Assembly: GCA_001586965.3 (NCBI GenBank)
Contig: LUCW03001494.1
Coordinates: forward strand, 1-21,924
Length of the DNA stretch: 21,924 bases
DNA from: Sphaeroforma sirkka
Taxonomy: Eukaryota > Opisthokonta > Ichthyosporea > Ichthyophonida
Direction of reading: 5' to 3'
This document shows positions 1 through 9,404 of this stretch, in pieces. The number at the start of each line of letters is the position of its first letter. The first letter of the stretch is position 1. The position numbers were made by a program, and so were the translations under genes. The notes beneath the pieces are model-generated. The model was not told the origin of the DNA, did no database searches, and saw only the letters and a program-made list of their open reading frames with translations.

Positions 1-1958
1 ATATCGCATACCAGAGAGGAGCAAATGTGCTCCGGACATGTTAAGTAGAGTACACAGGGGACAGCGGAGCAGGACGAACTCGGAAATAATGTATACAGAG
101 CCTTGGCTGGCAGTTATTCCCTAGTTACTTTGAACAAGCGCAACAACACTTTGGACCGAATGACATAGATGTATTTGCGGACCCAACCAACGCTCAGCTT
201 CCTCGGTTCTGGACGAAGGATGATGGGGAAGGAGCGTTTGCCCACGACTGGTCGATAGTCGATGGATGGATGAACCCGCCTTGGGGAACAGATACACAGG
301 ATGTTACGCAAGATACGAGCCGACGGCGCACGCGCCACAGTATGTCTACCATGGGTACCAAGAGCACCATGGTTCGACCTGTTCAAGCAGTTATTGCAGA
401 CAGAACCGGTGCTGGTACCACGGACACCACACACGTTCCTCAAGTACGCTAAAGTACGCATGTGGAAGACACCATGGGGTCATACCGTAGTAGCACGGGT
501 GGGTCCTCCCAATGGATTCAAACTGGACCCGCTGTTTTCACAGCGACTTGGTTTTGCAGAACCAAAGCATACAAAATATGTCATGTGCTTAGACACAGCG
601 CGAGAAATCTCAGTGGCACTGGCAGATGCAGAGGGTCAACCGGCGTTTGCACAAGCGAGTCCGGCGGAGAAACAGCGTCGTACGCAACTCACGCAAGCGC
701 AACACGAACAAGGACATCATGGGGCGGCGGACACAGTCCAACAACTTCGTCAGAACGGTCACGTTTGGCCAGGGGCACTTGAGTTAGCCACAGAAGTTAA
801 GCGGCAATGTGGCACATGTTTGGGACAGGACACACTTCGTAAAGGTTTCCACCCGATGATTAGCATCGATGCACGCTACCCGTGGGACCATATTCAAGTG
901 GACTACATCCCGATGCCACTGGAGTCCAGACGCAAGAACAATTATATTCTTCACGTCTTAGACATCGCCACAGGCTATTCTATCCTTCGAGCCACACCGG
1001 ACAAGACAAAGGAAACCACGACACAGACACTCATAGAGATTTTTTGGCGAACATGGTTTCCCCGTAAAATCCAAACAGACATGGGAAGGAGTTCACCAAC
1101 AAGTTAGTGGAGCTTCTGGTCCAGGAAGTGGGGATGCTACATAAGGTGTCTCCACCATATCGACCCCAAGTGCTGGGCGCGGCAGAACGACGTCACAAGG
1201 AGATTACACGTTCTATTCGACAATGCTGTGAGGCAGTTCCCCTTCGATGGGACGAACGCCTTCCGTTTACGATGCTATACCAGAACCTTTCGGATATCCC
1301 GTCGCCATAAGAGTGCACCGTTTAGCGTGTACTTTGGCCGCCGCCATGTTCCGTTCGCCGATTTCACGGACGAGTTACCGGATTCTCAGCCGATGACGAA
1401 TGACACCTGGGCACAACGATTAGACCAGTTACAGGACACTATATTGCCGACCCTCCACCACATTACCAAGAAGTATACAGGCAAGCTTACGACGACATTT
1501 GACCGCCTGCATGCTCACGACTTGGTACATTTCGACGAAGGAGATGTGGTCATGGTACGATCAGAAGGCCGAACAACGAAGGCTATGCGGCCATTGTTTG
1601 GACCATATGTAGTCAAAAGCTAGACACGGCCAACGCTACGAGTTAGCGAACAAGGATGGTTCCGCCCCACCAGAATTCAAGAACAAACCGGTACGGGTGG
1701 AACTCCTCCGTTTAGTGCATAGACGCACAGACCCACCAATTAACGAAGACTTATGGACCGAAAGGAGGGGTGGAGTTTCGCCATATTATCACACATCGTA
1801 CGAATGATGAGACGGGGAAATTAGAATACCTGGTGAGATGGCGAGAAGGCGAACCAACGTGGGAAACAGCAGAAGCTTTTGATGATGCCAACGATATCGC
1901 GGCCTACCACAAAGCTTCGCAGACACGGACACGTAAGCGCCAACGTGCACAAGTCTAA
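1..1958 (+). pseudogene. Copy B pol, 3' part: end of RNase H, MTase-like domain, integrase, chromodomain (frameshifted)
   Basis: The 3' part of a Ty3/gypsy Pol, entering from the left edge. Bases 1-60 match the end of RNase H in copy A but are out of frame. About 118-560 encodes a Dam/DIRS-like methyltransferase-related domain (DVFADP near 169, NPPW at 273-284). Integrase follows: a zinc finger (HEQGHH ... CGTC) near 705-820, the first catalytic Asp in HIQVDYIP, the second in QTDMG, and Glu in GAAERRHK. Next come a GPY/F module (RPLFGPYVV) and a chromodomain at about 1770-1920 (YLVRW, PTWE). The stop is at 1956-1958. Frame breaks lie near 285 (extra G after NPPW), 450, 1045-1090, 1290 and 1616 (extra A). 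The DNA is nearly identical to copy A on the other strand, so loss of function is recent or partly a sequencing effect. Confidence 0.9.
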
Positions 1959-1994
1959 TACTTTATCTTCAATATAACTTTGTTCTCGGATATC

Positions 1995-2275
1995 GAGCTC
2001 AAGCTCTGGAGCATAAACCAGCAACTCTAGCTCCCGAGTATAAACCAGCCACTGAGCTCTTGAGTAAAAAAGCAGCCGAGTACTCTAGCTCCCGAGTATA
2101 AACCAGCCACTCGAGCTCTTGAGTATAAAAAGCAGCGACTCTAGCTCCCGAGTATAAACCAGCCACTCGACGAGAATAAACGGTTAGCACTCGAGCTCGC
2201 GAGGGAAAATCGTCAGCAGCTCAAGCTCGCGAGGTTAAATGAGCCACTCTTGCTTCGGAGTATAACACAGCGAAA
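1995..2275 (+). repeat. Copy B 3' UTR array 1: about ten 27-32 bp units
   Basis: Tandem degenerate units built on a short palindrome CTCNNGAG followed by TATAAACCAGC or a variant. The centres seen are CTCCCGAG, CTCTTGAG, CTCGCGAG, CTCTGGAG and CTTCGGAG. The array lies between the pol stop and the polypurine tract, so it would be in the 3' UTR of the genomic RNA. Element A carries the same array (12172-12478) with about one more unit, so unit number changes. Each unit could form a very small hairpin. A function in packaging or protein binding is only a guess. Confidence 0.85.
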
Positions 2276-2473
2276 TCAATCAAACAACTCCTTGGGCATT
2301 GTTTTGAAACAGCGGGTTAATGGTTTGCACGGTTTCTGCCACTGGCAGATTTTTCTCCGACACAAATACAGTCCCTATATTGTACTTGCCAAAACTCCTA
2401 TATGCTGACACAGATGAACAGTAGCTTCAAGAATTCAAACACGACGGGTCGCTCGAGACGTACACATCGGGTC
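2276..2473 (+). other. Copy B 3' UTR spacer between the two arrays
   Basis: No ORF of note. It holds one short perfect hairpin, TCTGCC-act-GGCAGA, at 2335-2349. The equivalent spacer exists in element A (about 11965-12170). Confidence 0.6.
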
Positions 2474-2640
2474 CTCTAGCTCTCTGAGGTAAAATGCCAG
2501 CACAATGCTCTAGCTCTCTGAGGATAAATGCCAGCACAATGCTCTAGCTCTCGAGGATAAATGCCAGCACAATGCTCTAGCTCTCGAGGATAAATGCCAG
2601 CACAATGCTCTAGCTCTCGAGGATAATGCCAGCACATAAG
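2474..2640 (+). repeat. Copy B 3' UTR array 2: five units of about 33 bp
   Basis: Five nearly identical units with the pattern AGCTCTCGAGGATAAATGCC followed by AGCACAATGCTCT. They are more homogeneous than array 1, which suggests recent expansion or conversion. The same five-unit array is in element A at 11797-11962. Confidence 0.88.
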
Positions 2641-2695
2641 GTACTATGCTATTCTTATCATCTCTGAAACTGGCACACTGCTTTGTTCAGTGCTT

Positions 2696-2711
2696 CAGTT
2701 TGGGGGGGGGT
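2696..2711 (+). other. Copy B polypurine tract
   Basis: A run of nine G (after AGTTT, before TT) lies directly before the TG that begins the LTR. This is the expected place for the RNase H-resistant primer of plus-strand DNA. Element A has the same G-run in the matching position. Confidence 0.75.
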
Positions 2712-2771
2712 TGTGGTCAGAATACAAGTACTTATATTTATTTGATTATTTTAGGTTTATTACAAGTTTTA

Positions 2772-2799
2772 CAGTTTATCAGAATAATCTGATAAACTG
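2772..2799. repeat. LTR inverted repeat, 12-bp perfect arms
   Basis: CAGTTTATCAGA and TCTGATAAACTG flank the loop ATAA. Each arm contains the GATA-factor core (TTATC/GATAA). The copies at 11638-11665 and in the right-hand LTR (about 21853) keep the perfect arms, while the copy near 20020 has lost the last bases of one arm. Confidence 0.8.
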
Positions 2800-2836
2800 G
2801 GTTTTAGGGTTTTGCTGGTTTTACAGCACATGACTA

Positions 2837-2845
2837 ATGACTCAT
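2837..2845. promoter_or_regulatory. GCN4/AP-1-type bZIP site in the LTR
   Basis: ATGACTCAT is a perfect match to the 9-bp GCN4 consensus. It is followed within 10 bases by a second half-matching GAGTCAGTCAT. The site is kept in all four LTR copies (11592-11600, 19967-19975, 21808-21816 on the other strand). Stress or amino-acid control of the element is an inference. Confidence 0.5.
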
Positions 2846-2898
2846 TTAAGAGTCAGTCATTTTAGGATTATTACTGTTTATAATTACTAATAAATGAA

Positions 2899-2930
2899 CA
2901 ACGTCCCCTCCCTGAGGAGGGAGAACGTTG
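2899..2930. repeat. GC-rich hairpin in the 3' part of the LTR
   Basis: CAACGT and ACGTTG enclose CCCCTCC and GGAGGG around a CTGA loop, predicting a strong stem in RNA. It lies just downstream of the AATAAA at 2889-2894 and is kept in all LTR copies, with small length changes in the CTC/GAG runs. It could act in 3' end formation or as a U5 structure. Confidence 0.65.
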
Positions 2931-2961
2931 AGATACAGTTATCTCGCGTATACTTACTACA

Positions 2962-5900
2962 TATGGTCTAGAGCTCACAGAACAGTCTTTCGAGCTAATG
3001 AATCTACCACCGGCTATCGACGCGATCGTAGGCCAGGATCTTATACTGGCTTAGGGCTATACGTGGGAGGCCTTCAATCTGCCATTCTCACCCATAGATC
3101 CAACGGAGCTAGACAAACTATTGGAACCAATACCGTTGAGACGATCACCAGATTTGACCGAGGAAACCGGTGTTCGCCTGGAACTAGACAAGGAACTGAG
3201 GACAATGACGGTATTCGAGAAAAGGACAGGTGCAAACTGGAAGGAGGCGAATATTAGATTGCCAGTGACACCAGATCAAGCTGCAAGGATGCGGAAGGCA
3301 GTAAGGAACTTTGTAGCAGACAAATGGATACCATGGGTAGATAGACAGGTACAGAAGTGGATTCAAGATTTGGTCATAGTTCAAAGGATACAGCCACTTC
3401 CGTCAACTTACCCTTGCTCGCAGTGCCAAGTATACTCAATCTGGAGAACTAAAGAAAGTGCGAGTGTGTTTGGACCTCAGAGCGGTGAATGCATTAATAC
3501 CGGCGGATCAGTTCATTATTCCCCGTTTCAACGACATCATTGGTAACATCAAAGGGAAGAGATATTACACGACATTGGATCTAACCGCAGCGTACCATCG
3601 ACTCCCAATTCACCCTGATTCTCAGTATCTATTCTGTTTCACACATGGCAAAAGCCAGTATTCCTTTACATCAGCGCCATTTGGACTACACACACTGACG
3701 CAGCAGTTTCAGCGTACACTGAGTGTGATATTGCAAGGACTTCCGGCACACCACTACCTGGACGACATCGTAATAGCAACAGATTTCTACGAGGAACACG
3801 TACGAGTAGTGAAAGAGGTCATTCGACGGCTGACGTACCACAGTTTCAAGCTAAACCCTTCAAAATGTCATTTTGCAGTCAAAGAAGTCATGATCCTAGG
3901 GAAGCGAGTATCGAAGGCCGGAATTGATATTTGCCATGAAAAGCAGGCCAAGCTCATTGACTGGCCAACCCCGAAAAGAAGTACAAAGACATTGCATCGG
4001 CCTTGGGATTAGCCAACTTTCTTCACGAGCACCTACCAAACTTTGCAGAGGTAGTTGCCCCACTCCGTGAATTTGTAAGACTGAAGCCTAAGGAAATCAT
4101 TGGAGACAGGTGGGAACAGAGGCACCAGCAAGCTTGGGATGCCATGAAGCAAGCCATAGTTGAGGCAGTAGTGTTGAAATTTCCCGTCGACGAAGTACCT
4201 TTACAACTCGAAACGGATGCAAGCGACTACGGTATTGGAGGTGCATTGTTCCAGACCATAGAAGGGAAGAAGCAATACCTAATGTTCTTCAGCAAGACCC
4301 TCAACGCAGCACAGCACAATTACACAACACCCATGAAGGATATATTGGCCTTGGTATATGGTCTCACACACTTCCGGGATCATCTCGAAGGTCAACGCTT
4401 TTCAGTGTTGACTGATCACAAGGCTTTGGTGTATATGAACACACAGCTAAAGCTGAATCCGATGCTACAACGATGGCATCACATCATAGCGCCTTTCAAT
4501 TTTACTATCTCGCACATCCCGGGTATAAAGAACGTATTACCAGACGCGTGGTCTAGGCTTCATGAGGGAACTGTTGAGACTGAGGACCCGGAGGTACTAT
4601 ATGCAGAATGTTGGCAACTTTTTCCAGATTACTTTGAGCAAGCGCAACGGATTATGGGTGAGAATAATGTCGATGTCTTTGCTTCGCACCAGGATCATCA
4701 TTTGCCACGCTACTACACCGACGATGACAGGGGTGGAGCGTTTGCACATTGTTGGAAAGATATAGACGGATGGATGAACCCACCATGGAGATTAATCCAT
4801 AGAATGTTGCGCAAGATACGATCAGAGAGGGCCACAGCTACGGTGTGTCTACCGTGGGCGCCCCACGAGCCTTGGTTCCAGTTATTCAAGTCGATTCTAC
4901 AAAGAGACCCAGTATTAGTTCCAAGGACAGCCCACTCCTTCCTCAAATACGGAAAGTATGCGAGTGGCAAGACACCATGGGGTCACACAGTCATTGCCAG
5001 AGTAGGCCCACGCAATGGTTACAGCTTTCCAGCGACGTTTTCAGCACGATTGGGATATGCAGAACCGTCCTCAGTATCGAAAGTCACCCCATTAGATACG
5101 TCTCGGCTAGTATCGATCGCTACCTCGGAAGTAGCCATGACGGATACTCCAGATGAGGAAGAGATAAGCCGTCGCACACAGCTCACCTTGTGTCAGCATG
5201 AGATTGGGCATCATAGAGCAGAAGATACAGTTGCTCAACTACAGCAGAACGGACATTTGTGGCCTAACGCTCTGGAACTTGCACAAACAGTTAGGAGAAA
5301 CTGTCGCACATGTCTAGGACAGTGGGTGTTACGAAAGGGATCTCACCCGATGATTAATATAACGGCAAAGTATCCGTGGGATCATATTCAAGTCGACATG
5401 ATTCCAATGCCACTAGTTTCAGCAGCAGGAAATCGATATATATTGCACGTCTTGGATATAGCAACGGGGTACTCGATATTGAGAGCAACGGCCACAAAGT
5501 CAGCAGAAGTGGTGACATCGAAACTTATGGAGGTGTTTGGGGAACATGGTTTTCCCAGGAAAATTCAATCAGACGAGGGAGGCGAGTTTTCGAACAAGAT
5601 TGTTAAATTAATAACTCAAGAAGTTGGAGTGATGCATGCGAAGTCGCCACCATATCGTCCTCAGGTTCTGGGAGCAGCGGAGAGAAGACACAGAGACATA
5701 CACGAAGGAGTTCGCAAGCTATGTGAATCTTTGCCTACGGCATGGGATGTCCGACTACCACTTATTATGCTGTGCCAGAACCTCCGAATATCTCGGCGAC
5801 ACAAGACAGCACCATTCAGTGCTTACTTCGGTCGCCGTCATGTTCCGTTTGCTGACTTCACGGATGACCTTCCGAGGAATCAGCCGGTCACCAATGAGGC

Positions 5901-6448
5901 TTGGGCATACCGGCTGGATCGTTTGCACGACACTATCTTGCCGACGCTTTACAAGGTCACGCAGAAATACGCAGATACACTATCCAGGCAGTTTGACCAC
6001 ATCCATGCTTACGATTTTATCGCCTTTCAACCAGGGGATGTGGTAATGGTACGGTCCGAAGGTCGCACAACCAAAGCAATGCGACCAATGTTTGGACCAT
6101 ACGTTGTCAAAAGCCAGACAGGGACAAGGATATGAACTGACACACAAGAATGGTTCACTTCCAGATACTTTCAAAGGTAAACCAGTTAGAGTGGAACTTT
6201 TGCGACTAGTCCATAGAGCCACCGAAAAGCCTTTAGAAGATCATATGTGGCAGGATAGTTCCTCGTTCCGTTACATCATTCGACATAGACAGAATGATTC
6301 CACATGGAATACAGAATACTTGGTTCGCTGGCGGGATGGTGATCCAACTTGGGAGTCAGCCGAAGCTTTTGACGATCCGAATGACATCGCGGCATACCAC
6401 AAAGCCGAGCAAACTCGGCAGAAGAAGAAAGCGGCACAACAACAATAA
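2962..6448 (+). pseudogene. Element C pol: protease (5'-truncated), RT, RNase H, MTase-like domain, integrase, chromodomain
   Basis: A Ty3/gypsy chromovirus polyprotein related to A/B but clearly diverged. It begins in mid-protease (ELMNLP, IVGQD) immediately after B's LTR. RT carries YLDD at 3755-3766. RNase H has LETDASDYG and TDHKALVYM (about 4210-4440). The MTase-like domain runs about 4590-5060, with WMNPPW at 4771-4788. Integrase has its zinc finger near 5200-5310 and catalytic Asp 5395, Asp 5572 and Glu 5680, an exact D,D-35-E spacing. A GPY/F module and a chromodomain (about 6265-6410; YLVRW, PTWE) follow. The stop is at 6446-6448. The uninterrupted stretch 4003-6135 covers the end of RT to the end of the GPY/F module. 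Frame changes occur near 3048, 3400, 3440, 3975 and 6110. The 5' part (gag, start of protease) should lie left of the window, beyond B. Confidence 0.92.
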
Positions 6449-6860
6449 TTCCAACGTTACGTTGATGAATACTAGATGTCTATCATCTACTTCCGGATCG
6501 GAGTTTTGTCTCTCCTCGTGAGATTTCACCACGGTGTAGAGGCGAACGACGATTCCACAACTCGAGCTTATAGGCGAGTATAACTCCAGCGGATACCCTA
6601 GCTTATGGGGGGGGGTGAAAACATACCAGCGGATACCCTATATTTTTTGGGGGGTGAAAATATACCAGCACAGCCGGGATGGTTCAAAAGACCAGTTTCA
6701 AGGCACGAACTTACTCAGCAGAAGGATTTCACTAGTTATATATATATATATATATATATATTGTTTAATTTACGCTACTAGTTTTATATGTTTAATTTTC
6801 AATAGTTTAAGAGGTCATTTTATTTTTGAAGCTCTTCAATCACTGGTGACGCTTGAGCTT
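6449..6860 (+). other. Element C 3' UTR with a short repeat array
   Basis: Non-coding. About three degenerate units at 6559-6672 share the A/B array logic: a GAG or G-run followed by GTATAACTCCAGCGG or GAAAACATACCAGCGG. Two internal units have G-runs followed by TGAAAA. The rest is AT-rich with a TA microsatellite. I see no convincing gene. Confidence 0.6.
6737..6761. repeat. (TA)n microsatellite
   Basis: An uninterrupted TA dinucleotide run of about 12 units in the 3' UTR of element C. Confidence 0.95.
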
Positions 6861-6868
6861 GAGGGGAG
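6861..6868 (+). other. Element C polypurine tract
   Basis: GAGGGGAG lies immediately before the TG of the C-type LTR, which is why the following 178 bp is called a 3' LTR rather than a solo element. Confidence 0.6.
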
Positions 6869-7046
6869 TGTGGTAAAGTCCCCTTAAACCACTATCAGTG
6901 TGGAGTTAGAATTAGTTTACAATTAATTCACACGAGGTGAATTATTTGTAGACCACGTAGACAATCAAATATAAGAATAAATACACCGCACTGAGCCTCA
7001 GGGAGACCAGTAGGTTTTAGTATCGTATTTTGATGTGTTTACTACA
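6869..7046 (+). repeat. Element C 3' LTR (178 bp, TGTGGT...TACTACA)
   Basis: It starts TGTGGTAAAG and ends TTTACTACA. A second copy lies in inverse orientation at 10259-10440. The terminal bases are the same as in the A/B LTR although the interiors are unlike, as expected for related integrases. Inside are the palindrome AATTCAC-acgag-GTGAATT, a TATA-like ATATAAG followed by AATAAA, and the near-palindrome CTGAGCCTCAG. Confidence 0.8.
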
Positions 7047-7440
7047 ACGGTCTGGCCTCGGGTCCCGTCATTGTTATAAAAAAAATGCTAAACTTTGCCG
7101 TTTCTTAGTTATTTAACCTTTAAAGAACGTAGTATAATATACAGTAGTTCGGTCACTTAAAAATGTGGTCAAACCCAAGTGGCACTTGATAAAGAGTGTT
7201 AAGTCTGAAATAAGTGAACTCAGTCAGAAGTGCCGATATGAACGGCGCGTCTGCTGTATTTATTAATCACGTCTTTGTGTAAGACGAGATTTTCTCTAAC
7301 AACGGCAGATTGTGAAAATCTCCATATCTAAGATTCCGGTCTCCTAGATACTATTTAATGATGACACCCGGTGAGTCATCATTCTATTTCTCTAAACTAT
7401 ATTCTACTATCTAATCCGGTGCTCGGCCCGATCATCAATA
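7047..7440. other. Non-coding stretch, degenerate
   Basis: I see no gene. It contains an A-run (about 7078), AT-rich segments and one perfect 9-bp inverted repeat at 7357-7383 (AATGATGAC and GTCATCATT). It directly follows element C's 3' LTR, so its first bases are C's integration-site flank. Confidence 0.5.
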
Positions 7441-7444
7441 AATT

Positions 7445-7580
7445 CATCTTAGGTCTAAGCCTCTGGGTCTTCCGCTCTAGGTCTGAGCCTCTGAGTCTAC
7501 TGCTCTTAGGTCTGAGCCTCTGGTCGGCCATAGATCCTCCTAGGTCTGAGCCTCAATAAATCCTCTTAGGTCCGGCCCTT
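7445..7580. repeat. Tandem repeat with TAGGTCTGAGCCTC core
   Basis: Four to five degenerate units of about 30-35 bp built on TAGGTCTGAGCCTCTG, decaying to TAGGTCCGGCCC at the right end. The array precedes the zinc-knuckle ORF, so it may be 5' leader of that fragment. Confidence 0.75.
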
Positions 7581-7931
7581 TGGTCCGGTCCCAAGTCCCT
7601 GTCTACAGTACTTTGTCCACACTTGATATCAATGAGGTATATCGCATGACACTCAAGTTCGAAGGCGATCATCAACTCTCTCCGCGCAGTATGACAACAG
7701 GCAGCAACGCCTTCATCAACAAAGACACCAAACACAAGAAAGCCCCACACGAAATAAAATGCCCACTCTGCAGCAGTATTGTACAGTATCTTCGGTTGCT
7801 CCGCATCCATCTGTCGAAAATGTGGTTCCAAGGACCATATCATTAACAAATGCCTTGTCAAATGCACGACACTTCAGTGCACTAAATGCAACAAATCAGG
7901 CCACAACGCCACAGCATGTATGAAAAATTGA
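7580..7931 (+). pseudogene. Gag-like fragment with two CCHC zinc knuckles
   Basis: The last part, starting at 7812 in a frame shifted from the upstream ORF, reads CRKCGSKDHIINKC and CTKCNKSGHNATAC. Both are perfect CX2CX4HX4C nucleocapsid knuckles that bind RNA in retroelement Gag. It ends with TGA at 7929-7931. The upstream frame (to about 7800) carries a CPLC motif and many basic residues, and one indel near 7795-7810 separates the frames. A copia-like protease follows about 100 bp later, so this looks like the end of Gag of a different element from A/B/C. A/B/C-type Gag (seen in A) has no perfect CCHC knuckle. Confidence 0.65.
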
Positions 7932-8033
7932 AATTACGGGCCCTATCACAACGTACTCAAGCTGTGTACATATTCCCACACCTCAGTACCACTATGAACT
8001 AAATACACTCCATGAACCTCTGTCAGGGCCCGC

Positions 8034-8411
8034 GCAACATTTACCTATCACTGCTACCTTATTGACTCTGGGGCCGTGGTACACATTCACTCTACCACTG
8101 ATGGGGTCGAAGACTTACCGGTTCCCAGAAAAGAGTCAAATAATACCTATTCAACGCGGTACACTTCCCGGTCGTGGGACAGTCCTTATAATACCTACCG
8201 CCAAACAGAATATTTAATCCGTTCGACTTCTACAACGGCACGATTACGTGATATATTCCCCCCCCCTTCCCCAAAACCGACACAACGGTCCCTACCGAGT
8301 TTCATATCCTATACAATGATACAATATTACATCACATACTCAACCGCGACGGTCAATAAACAGCGGCTTCGTTCACCACCAATTCTATCGATAATTGGTA
8401 TGCCACAATAG
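8034..8411 (+). pseudogene. Retroelement aspartic protease fragment (copia-like), frameshifted
   Basis: In the frame through 8061 the translation reads YLIDSGAVVHIH. DSGAxxH is the active-site signature of Ty1/copia-type proteases, which are aspartyl proteases acting as dimers to cut Gag-Pol. About 80 bp on, a second frame reads GRGTVLIIPTAKQN, matching the glycine-rich later part of such proteases, so one indel lies near 8150. No integrase or RT follows: from about 8215 the sequence has no recognisable motif. It is a short relic, probably of the element that supplied the zinc knuckles. Confidence 0.5.
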
Positions 8412-8574
8412 GGGCATAGCTGCAGCACTCGACAGACACTCACCACCAACAGTATCACCACTACGACACCACCCAAACCCTCCCACGATGACTGGAAGTT
8501 AAACCCAATCCTCTTCCATTGGACTGATGCATAGCGTATTCTACGTTACCTCAAGGGTAAAATTGCGACCACCA
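8412..8574. other. Non-coding stretch
   Basis: No ORF or repeat that I can support. Confidence 0.4.
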
Positions 8575-8685
8575 TGTCTGACGGTTACGCCTGCGACCGC
8601 TAAACTTGACGCTTACGCCTGCGACTCATCTTAAGTCTGACGCATAACCGTGCGACCGCTAAGTCGGTGTTGACTGACGGGTTCC
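8575..8685. repeat. Short degenerate repeats, GACGCTTACGCCTGCGAC type
   Basis: Three to four units with the pattern TGACGNTTACGCCTGCGAC, interrupted by CGCTAAACT or CATCTTAAGTC. They sit just before the ORF beginning at 8667. Confidence 0.6.
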
Positions 8686-9382
8686 TGAGTCAGGCCGGTG
8701 TAAATCCAGGGCAGTTCTTCTTCTCAGACAGATATCATATCAAGATGAACATACACAAGAACTTGAAAGGTCTCTATAATGGTAATGTCAAGGACGTGAT
8801 TCTTATTGCCCTACATGCAGAAACGCAAGAAAGTTCAGATGCGCACTTTGAAGTTGCAATACAGATACTAAGGACGAGAGTTGCAGACTCGGCTGCATCT
8901 TACATAACTAACTTCAAAAACATGCTCAGACACCTTGCTGATCGAGGGCTTAACGATAAACTGACTTTGGGGCTCAAAGGTTCCCAGATGAGCAAGTCGA
9001 CACATGCGCAAGTTGAAAGTTGGTTCATGAATTGAGACTGGATCCGCTTACCCTCATCAATAGCATTGCAAATATGTGTAGCCAGGTTTTAGTAGCGTAC
9101 AGAGCTGACAAGGTGAAATATGCACTGGAATACGGGTTGGGGTGTTATGACAGGGATGGTACTCCATCTAAATCAGAACCACATCATATTGCTCAATGTC
9201 GACAATGGGGATATCAGAAATGCACTGAAATGTTTATCGAAGTGGTCACCAAGTCTGCAGGATACAGAGTATCGAACACGCCACCTCATGAAGAGGACAG
9301 TTCGGTATATTGCGTCGAGTTCATTAATAATGATAAAAGACCGCTACGCTCTGTGAGATACAACGAAGACGATGATCTGTAA
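8667..9382 (+). pseudogene. Possible Mutator-like (MULE) transposase C-terminal region
   Basis: Two overlapping frames form one protein of about 235 residues with an indel near 9025. Visible motifs are DRYHIKMNIHKNL, resembling the His-containing segment after the second catalytic acid in MULE transposases, and THAQVESWF, resembling the conserved acidic ...Es.N segment near their third catalytic residue. The remainder is helical with an acidic tail (EDDDL). The N-terminal DDE core is missing. No terminal inverted repeats or 9-bp duplication were found. The assignment rests on motif resemblance only; it could be another transposase or a host-derived protein. A tandem array follows its stop. 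Confidence 0.35.
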
Positions 9383-9404
9383 GATTTGACTTGCATTTAT
9401 TTAT

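Larger units (their letters stand above)
2712..2961 (+). repeat. Copy B 3' LTR (250 bp, TGTGGT...TACTACA)
   Basis: The boundaries come from comparison with the LTRs at 11477-11723, 19855-20101 and 21698-21924. It starts TGTGGTCAG after the polypurine tract and ends CTTACTACA, with canonical TG...CA ends. Inside are a TATA-like TATATTTA (2733-2740), a perfect 12-bp hairpin, a GCN4/AP-1-type site, an AATAAA (2889-2894) and a GC-rich hairpin. The first bases after it (2962 on) are protease codons of element C. If this is an insertion with the 4-bp duplication seen for the solo LTR, the target would be TATG. Confidence 0.9.

Noticed and set aside
1995..2640. CRISPR array
   Set aside because: Units are contiguous and degenerate without unique spacers, the context is a eukaryotic retroelement 3' UTR, and there are no cas genes.
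6605..6620. G-run followed by TGAAAACATA as polypurine tract plus LTR start of element C
   Set aside because: No second copy of the following sequence acts as an LTR, and the run recurs as part of the 3' UTR repeat units. The tract at 6861-6868 precedes a verified LTR.
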